64,000 nt of DNA from Chrysogorgia sp. JL179-B06 (Eukaryota > Cnidaria > Anthozoa > Scleralcyonacea > Chrysogorgiidae), in NCBI GenBank assembly GCA_035772405.1, contig JAYKKM010000174.1, forward strand, positions 265,001-329,000, in the 5' to 3' direction. This document shows positions 23,101-33,033 of the stretch, piece by piece. The notes under the pieces were generated by a model. That model did not search any database. It had not been told where the DNA came from and was given only the letters and a program-made list of their open reading frames with translations. Numbering within the stretch: position 1 is the first letter of the stretch; each line of letters opens with the position of its first letter. The translations under genes and the position numbers were made by a program.

Positions 23101-25537
23101 CACGATTGACGAAATCATTAGAAGCTCCGAGTTTGCAAGCAAATCAAACTGTGACGCTCGCGAAATAGGTTTAGTGTCTGGCCAATATAGTTTCTTTGTT
23201 AACATGAAATGCATAAAATCTTGAACCGCTCCATAATTTTAACGCAATAATTACTTTTAAAGGGAAACTGTATTACCCAAAAATAAATTAATTTTAAATA
23301 AAAGGCCTTTGGAAATGTTAATAATAGTTTTACGGTATCTGCTCTTGTACTCCAGAAATTTTATGCTTCGATCTGGACGCCGCCATTTTCGAGTTTGCTC
23401 GACGGCTCAAAGTTGATGTACAGCGGTGGTTTTCTTTTCAATTTTGACGTCATCGACTGCTCGTCTTTTGTTCCTTGCACTCAATGATGTAAAAAGCTAA
23501 AGAAACCCACGCTGTACATCCAACCTTGCCGAGAGGGGGGTAGCGGAGCCGGGGCATAAAGCCCACTACATATATTAACACTATGAACAAAAAACTATTA
23601 ATTTTAAAAATAATTAATTAAAATTAATTAATTAATTAAAATTAATTAATTAAAATTAATTAATTATTTTAATTAATTATTTTAATTAATTAATTAAAAT
23701 AATTAATTTTTTGTAGAAGGCTGAGGCAGAAAACGAGCATCTTTCCAACTTCTTTCATTCCTATCTTGATCGCCGTTTTGGAGAGGAAAACATGGTATTT
23801 GAATGGGCCTACAATCTGCAGGACGCATGTCAACGGTATCAACATGATCCAAGAATTGCTTTATTCCATGGCATCCTATCCGGCGAAGTAAGTTTTTGGA
23901 GGAGTTTTATGGGAATGTCTTGCATCTTATAGCTGTTTTTCCTGCTAGTTTTTATATATTTTCATATAGATGTAATATTATGTTAATAACCATTGTAATT
24001 CAGCTTTACGCGGCTGCAATATTGGATTTATTAATAAACTTTTTTATTATTATTCTCTGTAGCTTGACGAAGCACTGTATCACGACCAACGAGCTTTATT
24101 ACAAAAACTCTACATTGCTTGTGCCGAGGCTGATGAAGGGACTGGGAACCAGGTTTGTATAGTTAACCCTAATGGCCCCACACTAACACTAATCTTCAAA
24201 ACTAGAGTTGTAGATTTCACGCTGATTTCTTGACATTTTAGGCAAATATTTCCAAACCGGCCTTCGAGACCACGTTACGCGAATGCTTTCCCCTGGCAGA
24301 CGGCCCGTGCATCGAAGAACTGGTAAAGTCGGCGGAAGAGGAGATCTCGGGACAAACTGTCTTGTACAAAAACTTGTTTGCTGAGGACGATGAGGGTGGG
24401 ACGGGTGTTTTTGCCGCTAAAGTCCTCGATCAAGACAAAAGAGAAAGACTTGCTTATATCAAAGAGATCGAGGCGAATCTTGAAGGGAAAAGGTATGCCA
24501 TTGTTGGATAAGGTAGAGGGTAGTAAAAAAGTAGAGTGCTGCGTAGACAGTGTTTTGGATATATAGCAAAGTGAAAAAGTGGTAAACTGCCAAGATTTTT
24601 AGTAACGAAATACTGACGTTTCGAGCGGAGCCCTTCATCAGAGTAAGAAGTCTAAGGATAAGTTGAGAGTAGTCGTGAAGGTTTGACCGTTGTTATAGTT
24701 AAGGTAAAATATGAAAGCTGCTAAGTTGTCAATGTTCTAAGGATTTATGTTGAAGAAAAATTTCGAGTATTGAAATATTTTCATTTTAAGACCAAACCGG
24801 GACCAGTTGCGAAAAATAGGTACGCAATGCGTACATGTGACTACTGCTATTAAGGATACGCCGAATTGTCAATTTTCGGCTGGATATACAACAGGTCTTA
24901 CAACTATGCAACATTTTAGATCTGATAGTTGCGTCGCAGATATGTGAAGTTGTACGCATAGTGATCTGATACTAGTTTGTACAATGTTGGAAACTTTGCA
25001 CTATCCTTTGGATCTCTGAGTTATATAAAACATGTGGCTCAAGTGTCCCTTTTAGGCTGTACCCCAAAGAAAGTGGCTTTTTGAGGAAAATGCAACATCA
25101 AGGCCTTCCGGCTGTTATTGAACCTGCGATGCTAATGCAGTGCTCTGACCAGTGAGCTACGGAGGCCGTTGCAGAGAGCCTAGTCACGACTTCTGTATAT
25201 ATAATGGTGGTAGATTTGGGTATATTACAAATAATATTTTGCAAAAATGTTCATGTGTTTGATAAACATTTCTATTTCGAATCACCTTAACTATGTAGAG
25301 AGAATATCTCGGTGATGATTATGAATGTTTTTTATACCAACATTTAGCGAAATCACCGAAGATGAACTAAGGAAAGCATTCTTAGACGTCGACACTGCTC
25401 TATCCATCCCGATGTTGGATCGCTACGTCAGCCGAGGATGTCACGAGGTGACGACGAAACCCGACGGCAAAATGGACACAAGCTCCGTGATGAAGAGATT
25501 GCAAACGGGAAGCGTACGACGCATTACGAGTAACTAA
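14171..25537 (+). CDS. TSNAXIP1: TSNAXIP1-like protein, complete 16-exon gene
   Basis: Translin-associated factor X-interacting protein 1, a coiled-coil protein named for binding TSNAX. Coding exons: 14171-14202, 15212-15554, 16313-16447, 16930-16999, 17127-17184, 17265-17301, 18917-18972, 20961-21089, 21356-21529, 21638-21727, 22162-22339, 22591-22722, 23717-23887, 24063-24152, 24242-24492, 25348-25537. All junctions are GT-AG and phases agree; the sum is 2136 nt, 711 aa plus stop (vertebrate homologues ~650-710). The family signature KPKFLAQLESFLKKEL is at residues 94-109, followed by FEYLIEDFKTYRPLL. Long coiled coil lies at about 145-400 (Glu/Lys-rich exons 3-10). A C-terminal domain (about 400-711) contains RDVLLLIKDVW and ends ITEDELRKAFLDVD. 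The first exon is just MSRTQLPPLPP; that start was chosen because its 2-nt overhang fits exon 2 exactly. Introns hold many transposons (listed separately). Expression in cilia or germline would be inference. Confidence 0.9.
14210..14434 (-). pseudogene. Possible Harbinger/DDE_4 transposase fragment
   Basis: The minus frame contains VMMIASCIILHNVIHKY, resembling the 'ACcvLHN' end of PIF/Harbinger-type DDE transposases and HARBI1. Only ~75 codons are present, inside TSNAXIP1 intron 1 in the opposite orientation. Its 3' end runs into TSNAXIP1 exon 1 sequence. Treat as a transposon scrap. Confidence 0.4.
14612..14735. repeat. Cluster of CTATAG palindromes
   Basis: Nine CTATAG hexamers plus one ATATAG occur in about 125 bp, spaced irregularly (about 8-20 bp) with varied sequence between, within TSNAXIP1 intron 1. 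It is not a simple tandem repeat. Function unknown. Confidence 0.8.
14796..15194 (-). pseudogene. LINE (RTE/Craft-like) C-terminal fragment
   Basis: A 132-codon minus frame includes EMRMVRWMCGVSLRDRVSSK, SRLRWLGHVLRK and RGRGRPRMTWSQVVERD. These are the familiar post-RT motifs of many metazoan LINEs (M-R-W-M-G-V, LRWxGHV, GRGRPxxTW). The frame is open but lacks RT and endonuclease, so it is a 5'-truncated copy. It lies 17 bp upstream of TSNAXIP1 exon 2, in antisense. Confidence 0.85.
16494..16815 (+). mobile_element. 5S-rRNA-derived SINE, copy 1
   Basis: The stretch GGGGTTAGTTCTTGGATGGG followed by TGACC closely resembles the internal control region of 5S rRNA (consensus GGTTAGTACTTGGATGGGAGACC), preceded by CAAGCCTGGTC. 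The following ~230 bp has no relation to 5S but is shared with the inverted copy at 45855-46147 (for example TGATCTCTCC, TTTTCCTCC, CTTGGCCACGTTC). This is the structure of a SINE3-type element. It lies in TSNAXIP1 intron 3. A partial copy is at about 22391-22470. Confidence 0.8.
17440..17671. repeat. ~22-bp minisatellite (ACGTTGTAAGACGCTAC type)
   Basis: About ten degenerate units of the form CGTTGTAAGACGYTACGCTA in TSNAXIP1 intron 6. The array resumes for one or two units at 18396-18430, after the transposon inserted at 17672. Confidence 0.8.
17672..18395. mobile_element. hAT-type non-autonomous transposon with perfect 8-bp target duplication
   Basis: The terminal inverted repeats are CAGTGGCGGAAATT on the left and AATTTCCGCCACTG on the right, with GGTGGTGGGGC subterminal to both. 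ACGCTACG flanks exactly on both sides (17664-17671 and 18396-18403). CAGTGGCGG ends plus an 8-bp duplication are diagnostic of hAT elements. No transposase inside. It contains a 78-bp block (17989-18066) also present at 19791-19869. Confidence 0.92.
18995..19570. mobile_element. Foldback element A (TSNAXIP1 intron 7)
   Basis: The ends are inverted: AATAAGCCAGTTCGTAATGT and its complement at 19551-19570, continuing through CGTCGGGATAAAACTTATTT. One arm has a ~17-bp extra segment. Inside are two tandem copies of a segment containing AACATCAATGTTTTATCAAA, and a second palindrome at about 19369-19454 (GATGTTTATGGGCAGTTACA and complement). No ORF. Confidence 0.85.
19590..20945. mobile_element. Large foldback element B, interrupted by element C
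   Basis: The left part (about 19595-19735) and right part (about 20545-20930) are inverted copies: AAAATATTTT...GATGTT, CTACATGAAGTG and complements. A second inverted pair (ATTAATTCTACCCGGGAGG at ~19972 and its approximate complement at ~20508-20532) shows symmetry across the whole element. The right arm is split by element C. With element A it fills nearly all of TSNAXIP1 intron 7. Confidence 0.75.
20635..20862. mobile_element. Inverted-repeat MITE C nested in element B
   Basis: The arms TGGCTCTTACTTCGTGTACC... and ...GGTGCACGAAGTAAGAGCCCA are inverted, each about 85 bp and nearly identical. Element B's left arm lacks this sequence at the equivalent position and so shows the pre-insertion state. 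Confidence 0.85.
22990..23225 (-). repeat. Dispersed repeat family R copy
   Basis: Shares GAAGCTCCGAGTTTGCAAGC and AAATAGGTTTAGTGTCTGGC with copies near 2420, 44800 and 48780. It lies in TSNAXIP1 intron 12. It is followed by an AATTAATT-rich tract (23596-23712) that runs up to the exon 13 acceptor. Confidence 0.7.
24611..24641 (-). ncRNA. Hammerhead ribozyme-like motif (single arm)
   Basis: Same sequence as the 13404-13434 motif (CTGATGA, AGGGCTCCGCTC, GAAACGTCAGTA), within a repeat arm at about 24562-24650 in TSNAXIP1 intron 15. No partner arm is visible nearby. Confidence 0.5.
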
Positions 25538-25648
25538 ACTAAAAGCTAGATGATGTAAAAATATGTAAAGAACTGTACTTTTTTCCAGAATGCTTTTTCC
25601 CTTTCTGGAACATTATTAATGTATATAATGTAAGATATTTTAGGTTAC

Positions 25649-25654
25649 ATTAAA
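25649..25654 (+). terminator. Candidate polyadenylation signal of TSNAXIP1
   Basis: ATTAAA 112 nt after the stop codon; it is the common variant hexamer. No AATAAA is closer. Confidence 0.45.
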
Positions 25655-27856
25655 AAGCTATGCAGTGTGGATTTCTTTGATTCGGACTGTCTGTACTGTT
25701 TCCTTTTTGCAAAGAAATTTAGCAACAGGAAAGAAAAATCAGCAGCAAGGAGCTCAAGGAGCTGAAGTTTCAACTTCATAGACCTCTTTCATAATGGTGG
25801 CCAGTCTAAGTATTATTTTATATGCATGTAAATTAGCCTTTCTGGCCTCGTTACAAAGCAAAGATTATTTGGAATTACAGACACACGAACGAGGTCAGAA
25901 AGGCTAATATAGCACGAATAGCATGAATAGGAATCCTTCGCAATAGAATGAAATCATACTGTCATGAAAGATTCTTTGTATAGTATTTCGCCTAGGATTG
26001 GCTAATTGGACTGCGATAACTTTGCAGTAACAGATACGTTATGTAGGTTACGAATTTATGGATCTATCTACTTACTGGATAGAATCATATAGTCAATCGA
26101 GATATGGTCTGGAAACTCGGCAAACTTCAAAGCGACTATAATGAGCTACGTTTTGATGTTGAACCGTACCTTACACCGTGCAATCCTTTGTTTTAGGTTT
26201 ATTAATATTTAAACAACACGGTTGAGCGATTAAACCCAAACGATTCTATTGGATTGCTTCATTATACTAAAATACAATAGGTTCAGTGACCGTGCACAAA
26301 ATTGCATAAAGACGAACAAAAAGATAGAACAAAGACTTTAGCTGAGTTTCCAGACCATATCTCCATTGACTATGATAGAATATGAAAAGGAGAAATAAAA
26401 GAATTTCAATGTGTCGAAAATATTCATGGACATGCATATACGTAACCACTGTTACTTAAATATACTTAACTAAGTAAGAAATAGAAAAAATACTGAAGTA
26501 AAGAGTACTTACGTATATTCATAGCCATAAATATACCTAAGTACTCTTATTTAAGTATTTTTCAACACATTGAAGTTCTCTTATTTCTCCTTTTCATATT
26601 ATATCTTGTTCTTTTGAGAACTTAGCAGCTTTCATATTTATTCATACAATATCTACTTACTAAGAGCAACGAAAGAATATCTAAGTATAACTCAAATTTA
26701 TTTTATTCAGCAACACGGGTAGCAACTATATATATATTTGTCGAATTCTCTAAAGTGTTAGCCAGCGAACGCTGAACGAATAGAACTCGGGGGAGAGAAA
26801 CAACGACAGCGGAAATGCGTCTGCTTTCATATGCTACTAAAAGCTTAGTGGACTGCGAGAATAGTGTGTATGGGTGGTCTTAACGTTTAACTCTATGACG
26901 AGGGCCCTTCTTCGCGAAAGGCCTTCACTCGAAACGTTACACCTCCTCCACACTATTTTAATAGTACACCAATCTTTGAGAGTTTTCAAATTGTATATCT
27001 ACACTACTTACACAGCTCAGGAATTTATATATATATATATTTACATTCAAGCGTAGAGACTTCGATACAATACATTCCTTACTCTACAATTTCAAACTCA
27101 CTAATAATAATAATCATGGAACGCTTATCCCCAGTTTTGACGCGTTTCATGGATATTTACAAGCCGTCAATATACAACGCCAACTTTTTGGCATTATAAA
27201 CTTACAGTATAACAGTATATCACACAACAGGGTTAGTATTATAGGGTTAAGTTGAGCATGTGAAGTTCTAAACAGTTGGTCTGCTGAAGTAGTGCAGGTA
27301 CCAACGCAACGCAAAAGTTATTTTGAAATATCAAACAACCAAAGTGATCATTCTTTTCACTCCAGTTGTTTTCTTTATGTTATATAACAATGAGATTATG
27401 GGCTCTCAATATCTGAGGTGATATTGAGAGCAAAAATGCGACATGTAAAAAAACTCGGCCTTATCGTGTTACTCATCACTACTCGATATCTATTTAACAA
27501 TTAGACAACGAGGCCAAGTACTTGTCTATGAGACATAAGCGAATTCATTTTCTTATTCGAAAATGTCAAACTGAACAATTTCCATTACTTTCGGGCAAAT
27601 GTTTTCATGATTTCATCACTCGTATATAAATTTTAGGGGACGCCGTGTTTGGCCTAAATTTTGGGTTTTGCTTGCAGCGTGAATATGTCGTGGCTTCTGA
27701 TTGGTCAGGGTAGGAATATTGCAATTATAAGAAGGCTTGTGATTGGATAATGCTACTAGTCGTCTATCACCAATAGACAACTAGTAACTCAGCCAATCAG
27801 AATGCCGAATTTGTAATAGACTTGGTTGATACTAATGATAATTAGATAGCGAGTAG
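25655..27856. repeat. Intergenic repeats, including foldback family S (26091-26374)
   Basis: 25831-25912 is a short inverted repeat (ATTAGCCTTTCTGGCCTCGT and complement). 26091-26374 is a foldback with ends AGTCAATCGAGATATGGTCT and complement; a second copy, split by a LINE, is at 48884-49630. At about 26880-26960 there is a degenerate hammerhead-like block (GACGAGGGCC...CACTCGAAACGTTAC) whose CTGATGA box is not intact. No gene seen. Confidence 0.65.
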
Positions 27857-28031
27857 CGTGGCCAATCAGATTGCAGTATATGTATACGTGGCCAATCAGA
27901 TTGCAGTATATGTATACGTGGCCAATCAGATTGCAGTATATGTATATGTGGCCAATCAGATTGCAGTATATGTATATGTGGCCAATCAGATTGCAGTATA
28001 TGTATATGTGGCCAATCAGATTGCAGTATAC
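27857..28031. repeat. 30-bp minisatellite, six copies, each with a CCAAT box
   Basis: The unit contains GTGGCCAATCAGATTGCAGT plus ATATGTATAY, six near-identical copies, preceded at 27690-27810 by four more isolated ATTGG/CCAAT sequences. It lies between the convergent TSNAXIP1 and ZNRF2-like genes. The two 60-84-codon frames here are only the repeat being translated. Confidence 0.9.
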
Positions 28032-28078
28032 TACCAGTAAGTTTTTAATATATATATTTATATATATATATATATGTA

Positions 28079-28159
28079 TAGGTTATATACCAAGACCGAG
28101 GGATATATGTTATTTATATATATAAATAACATATATCCCGAGGTCGAAGTATATAACCA
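28079..28159. repeat. AT-rich inverted repeat
   Basis: GGTTATATACCAAGACCGAG and its near-exact complement ~40 bp away, able to form a long hairpin. Confidence 0.8.
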
Positions 28160-28871
28160 ACTTATATCATGATTGGTGAGGTTTCTTAAAACATACATGG
28201 CTTACTTCAGTAAGAGATGTGCGATAAGAGATGTGTAAGAGATGTGCGAGTAAGAGATGTGCATTCATTCACTATTAGTCCCACATTTTATACTCGATGC
28301 AAACTGTAATAAATTCCTGACTTGTCAAACAACAAATGCTTGACTTTCTGTCTGGTATGGGGGCGCTACCAGCGTACTCTTGTTGAGATTATTTAAAGGC
28401 AGGACCCCATGAATTGGGTAATTATCAATTCAAGGGATAATATATATTGGCCCTTGAATTTATAATTTCAATTGTTTTCTGGGGATATATCAGATTTATA
28501 TCCCGCTGGAGAACAAAAGAAACCAAACCAATCATGATATAAATATATATATGTATACTTTGAATAGAATGAGGTGCTCCAACAATAATTCCTAATAGAA
28601 TGATCCAATATTCGGTATTGTATATATCTATATATCTTGTGTTGACTCAATTTTATATTGTATATATACTGTATATATAGCTGAAACTTGTATATATACT
28701 GTATATATAGCTGAAGTGGAACATGTTCAACTTTCATCTGAAATACGCAATGTGTAGTAAACTGCCAAAAATATAAAGAAATGACGAAGGGCCAGTGTTT
28801 CATTCCACTATCTTGAGCTCCATCTTTGTGTATGGAAGATGCCCTATTTTGGCAGTGTACTCTATCCTTTC

Positions 28872-28877
28872 TTTATT
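28872..28877 (-). terminator. Candidate polyadenylation signal of the ZNRF2-like gene
   Basis: AATAAA on the minus strand, ~133 nt past the stop codon at 29010. Confidence 0.6.
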
Positions 28878-29009
28878 TGATATTTTTTGTGTGTAATTTC
28901 AGTGGAAAAAAAACATTCATTCTGACATTGTTGCAGTGGAAGCAATCTATTCAGCGATGATGTATGATTACGGTGTCTGATTCTACGATATTTGGACACA
29001 ATATGGCCT

Positions 29010-32000
29010 TTACGAAGGGTGCTCAGGACAGGAACGATTTTTTTTAAACCATGAATCAATACACCTTAAAAAACGAAGAAAGTACAATTCATATTATATT
29101 CCATGTTTAATTTCAAAGCAAAGAAAGTCTTACCTTTTATGATATATACACAAGCATGGTAATCTAGCAATTTTCTCTCCTGAAAATAACAATTACAGTC
29201 AAAATAGACGTACTCTTCTGTGTTATTTTGCAATATTCATACCTACATCTATAAGCTACCACATTGTTTCATGTTTGATGCTTACCAGACAATAAATCAT
29301 CCAGGCATATCACGCATTCTCCACAATCTTGCGTTAGAACATCATCTACGTACATCAAATTATATGGAATTATTATTATGATCATAATTAATCATGATCC
29401 TAATAACTTTAATTTAAAGTGCCCCTAACCTCAACATTTTTTATTGTCTTATTTGGAAGAACTTTTAAAATGATAAAGTAACTTCTTTTGAAGATTTTCA
29501 CTTCTTCGCTTTCTTTTTGAGATATATCAGTTTGTTTGATATGCAAATATCTGGAATTTCGTCACACATGGATAATGAGTTATCAGAGAATGTTATATAT
29601 CTTTGCGTTCATGAAATAAAAACACTAAAGTGTGAACAACACGTGTATGCATTACTCCCACAACACCAAACTTCTTGATTTTAAAGGATTTCGTTCGAGA
29701 ATGAAAGAGATATACACATTTCTATAATAAGTCATTATGCATGTGTGACGACATTCCAGACATTTGCATATCAAACAAACTGATATATCTCAAAAAGAAA
29801 GCAAAGAAACGAAAATCTTCAAAAGAAGTTACTTTATCATTTTAAAAGTTCTTCCAAACAAGACAATAAAACATTTTGAGGTTATGGGCACTTTAATTAT
29901 AAAACATAAACAGGACTACTTCCAGAAATCGTTTTTTATCAGGTCAGCTGAACTGTGGAACACTCTCCCATCTAGTCTCAAATCCTACAATTCTCTCGCT
30001 CTATTAAGTCAAGTCTCCACAAAATTTACTCTATCAAACTACCTGCCTATAGCCCCCCTGGCTATGTCCAATAAGTCCAAAATCGAATTTTATCCACCAT
30101 TAAGGGGTCCGGAGTCAATTGGGACGTAAGTCCTGTTATTATATGACATTCTCGTGAGCGGTCCGGAACGTCAAATCCGGCAATTTGATTGGTTCCTGAG
30201 CGGTCCGGAATCTGCCGTTCCGGACCGCTGACAGAATTTTATAAACAAAATGAAAGTCATGTCATTATACGCAACAAGATGGATAATAATTTCATAACTA
30301 CTCATTGTTGAAATATACTGTGAAGGTATGTTTGTTAGAAATTTTATAACCTTTCATTTGATGTATAGCTCAGGTTTCCGCGTTATGTGAAACTTTTTAA
30401 AATGTCCAAAACGTTGTAACATTGTTTGTGATAATATAACATTTACTTCTCCCAGGTAATGTAGAATTTCAGGGGTTTTTTCAACTATACTTAACGCACA
30501 ACCTTGAACAATATGTCAAACAAAAGCAAATGATAAATGCTATTCGAGGTAGAAATTTTAGGAATCTAGCTAAACGGAAAGTACTTTAAAAATTGGAAAA
30601 CATCTGCCATTTTGGTTTAGTTCGCAAGAAAGATGGTGGCGAATACGAGCCTAACACTGTAGAGTTTTCACAGAACGTTCACAACATTTGTGGTCATATA
30701 ATAAACTACTTATTGACCTCGCTTGTTCGGTCTGTACTAGTGAAATATCGGACCTCCGTTTTCTGCACGGACCTCGGCTCGCTCGGTCCGTACTAAAAAC
30801 GTCGGTCCGATATTTCACTAGTACAGACCGAACAAGCGAGGTCAATAAGTAGTAATTCCTTTCTCCTGTCACACCTGTCTTATTCGTTGTATTTGTATGT
30901 ACTTTTTGTATTAGCAGTAACTTGTAAATATATTGTGACAAATTCATTAAACAAAACTAAATTATGTATATATTACACATATTCATAGCAATTTAAATAT
31001 GTGAAAGACTACTAAAAATGTAAGAGCTACTTACAAATAGTTTAGGAAAGTTTACATTGGAAATTCAACATTTTAATATTGATTATAATAAAAAGATGGG
31101 TTTGCTGTCTTGGAAGTGACAAGGAATTTTCCACAGTTGATTCGTTGATTGTTCAAGTTTAATTATATATGTTAATTGTTTGGGTGCCACCAAACCACAA
31201 TACATCCTATAAATAATATGTAGCAATTTCAGTCCAAGTTCGCTCGACCCAATAGATAGATAGATAGCAATTTCTGTTGATGTCCATTAGTATTATCATG
31301 GAAGATATCGCTAGGCATTTACTAATGTATCTGATGATGTATGATTTTGGCATTTGTCCAATCACATTTTTCCAATATTATTGTACTCCATACGTTGCTA
31401 CAGGCACTATTAGTTTCAAGAAATTTCCAGTAGTAATTCTTATTCAAGTGGTCAGAGAAAAACCTCATAGACTTCAATAAATTTAGTTTAGTACTAGCAA
31501 GTATAATATCTATCATGTGGTCACTCCATTTCAAGATTTATCTATGGTTAAATTCACAAACATCAGGATTTATTTAGCCATTTAATGATTCCTTCATTTA
31601 ACTCAAAGACAGAGGAGAGGTCAACCTAGTACAGTTAAAGTAGATTACGGCTGTACAGCTAAATGAATATGCCTAATTTTGTACGCTGTTTTTGTAGGTC
31701 AAAATTTTTGCCGGCTGTTTTCCATTTCCATGGTACTGTGGTCTCGTACTCGCCCATGCGCGTGCTCCATGCGCTGTAATGAAGCCACTGTATCAAGCGA
31801 AAAGCGGGCACCACTACAACTTAAAAACAAAGATGGCGACAATAACAGAGATGGCAGGATCAGGAAAACTGGAGAGCGACTCAGATCATTACTTTTCGGC
31901 ACGTCTGAACTGCAGCTTGATCGCTCCATTTGATGACATATACAGAGAAATCAAAACAAATTACCATATTACCATTCAGAATCGAAATAATTTTGATCTT

Positions 32001-33033
32001 GGCAAAAGCAATTTCATCAATAACCCACAGTGGAGTTATATTTTGAAACTAGAAATTGCCGGCAAGATCCTAGAACTACGAGCTATCACCGGCAGCTCAG
32101 AAAACCTGTTAATATACCAGCCTCGTATCCAGACACTATGAGGAAGCCATTGTGCGCAAGGCATATAGTATATACTGCGCAGTATATGATATAATACCAT
32201 ATATGATGTTATAAAATTGTACTAATGATGGACAAAAGCCAATAAACAGCTGTTGCACATTTATGCAATAAATATTTAGTTGAACTGTAAATCTCATAAT
32301 TTGAAACAGACACAATATGTTAAATACTGATATCCTAAAAGCTGATCTATAAGAAATAGCATGTAACACCACTTAACTACATGATCTCATTAATTATCTG
32401 TAAAACACGAAGAAATATACATGTATATTCATAAAACCCAAAGTGGTTTATTATTACCATTGTAAGAGAGCCGTGGCTTTGTCAGACAAATGACGAAATG
32501 CAACTCGACCTCTTCTGTTTCAACAAACTTCGAACAAACTGGACATCTAATACCTTAAAACGAAAGAGAAACCCGCACAGCATTAGGTTACATTCATTCT
32601 TTTTTTGAACATCAGTCACATGTATATTTCTTAATTTCGACGATTTTTCATTTAATGTGCTGTTTTGGTTATCATAGCACCTCGCCTTTGTGGCCGCCAA
32701 ATTTTTATTGTACGATACAAATAAGACATTCCTCACGGAGTATTAGCATATGCCCTTACCATGGATGGCAAAAAGATGGCTTGGCAATGAACGAGATTGA
32801 AGCACGGAGAGTCCGGCATTGGCATCTGAATTTGGGCTATTTTCTTCGGATGAGACATCCAGCTGTTGAAATGCCCCTGTAGGTATCGCCAAAGGTCGAG
32901 AGTCGTTTAAATGAAGTGAACGAATCCGGCTTCTGCTTGAAACGTGCCCTTGTCTTCTGTTTTGTATTTCATTCGTCGTGACCGAACTGGGGTGATTCCG
33001 TCGACTCCCAGGACTTGACAATTTTGTCCCCAT
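29010..33033 (-). CDS. ZNRF2: ZNRF2-like E3 ubiquitin ligase, complete 5-exon gene
   Basis: Zinc/RING-finger E3 ligase of the ZNRF1/ZNRF2 family, which acts at endosomal, lysosomal and plasma membranes. Minus-strand exons: 33033-32760, 32553-32458, 29345-29286, 29179-29134, 29064-29010; total 531 nt, 176 aa. It starts MGTKLSS, the Gly-2/Ser-6 pattern for N-myristoylation seen in the family. Residues 2-80 are low-complexity and Ser-rich, and RSLPSHLF precedes the zinc finger. The zinc finger is GIRCPVCSKFVE..ELHFVICL (about 92-115; Cys95, Cys98, His110, Cys114). The RING begins ECVICLDD (Cys134, Cys137), continues ARLPCLCIYHKRCIDSWF and ends NRSCPEHPS, the family's usual C-terminus. Splice sites are canonical and phases fit. 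ZNRF1 is a possible alternative name; an ancestral ZNRF1/2 gene is likely. Intron 2 (2.9-3.1 kb) holds a TTAA-flanked MITE, a LINE scrap, a foldback and a small opposite-strand ORF. Confidence 0.9.
29414..29897. mobile_element. TTAA-flanked foldback MITE, copy 1
   Basis: The ends AAAGTGCCCCTAACCTC and complement are flanked by TTAA/TTAAA on both sides, as in piggyBac-like insertions. Both arms extend inward for over 150 bp (TAAAATGATAAAGTAACTTC and complement). A second full-length copy lies at 52655-53138. No transposase. The apparent 121-codon frame at 29764-30129 runs out of this element into a LINE scrap. Confidence 0.85.
29900..30130 (+). pseudogene. LINE 3' fragment
   Basis: The frame reads FFIRSAELWNTLPSSLKSYN, the xxxLWNxLPxxL motif near the end of CR1/L2/Jockey-type LINE ORF2. 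Only ~75 codons are present. Confidence 0.65.
30150..30235. repeat. GGTCCGGAA inverted repeat
   Basis: GAGCGGTCCGGAA occurs twice and its complement (CCGTTCCGGACCGC) once in 80 bp, forming a hairpin. Probably a small MITE end. Confidence 0.5.
30705..30853. mobile_element. Foldback with perfect 50-bp arms
   Basis: 30705-30754 (ACTACTTATTGACCTCGCTT...) is an exact reverse complement of 30804-30853. The 49-bp loop is itself partly palindromic (GGACCTCGGCTCGCTCGGTCC). It lies in ZNRF2-like intron 2. Confidence 0.95.
31833..32141 (+). CDS. Small unidentified ORF inside the ZNRF2-like intron, opposite strand
   Basis: A 102-codon frame begins MATITEMAGSGKLESDSDHY in a good start context (ACAAAGATGG), just after a locally GC-richer stretch with several CpGs (31740-31840). 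The sequence is compositionally protein-like, mixed hydrophobic/charged, including INNPQWSYILKLEIAG. I do not recognise a domain, signal peptide or membrane segment. It could be a single-exon gene, the first exon of a gene read into ORF, or a retrocopy fragment. Confidence 0.3.
   Translation: MATITEMAGSGKLESDSDHYFSARLNCSLIAPFDDIYREIKTNYHITIQNRNNFDLGKSNFINNPQWSYILKLEIAGKILELRAITGSSENLLIYQPRIQTL

Noticed and set aside
26880..26960. Further hammerhead-like motif (CACTCGAAACGTTAC)
   Set aside because: The CTGATGA/CTGACGA box is disrupted (reads TATGACGA) and no clear stem II pairing with correct spacing was found.
27857..28031. Regular 30-bp repeats resembling a CRISPR array
   Set aside because: The repeats are directly adjacent with no spacers, and the genome is animal; it is a minisatellite.
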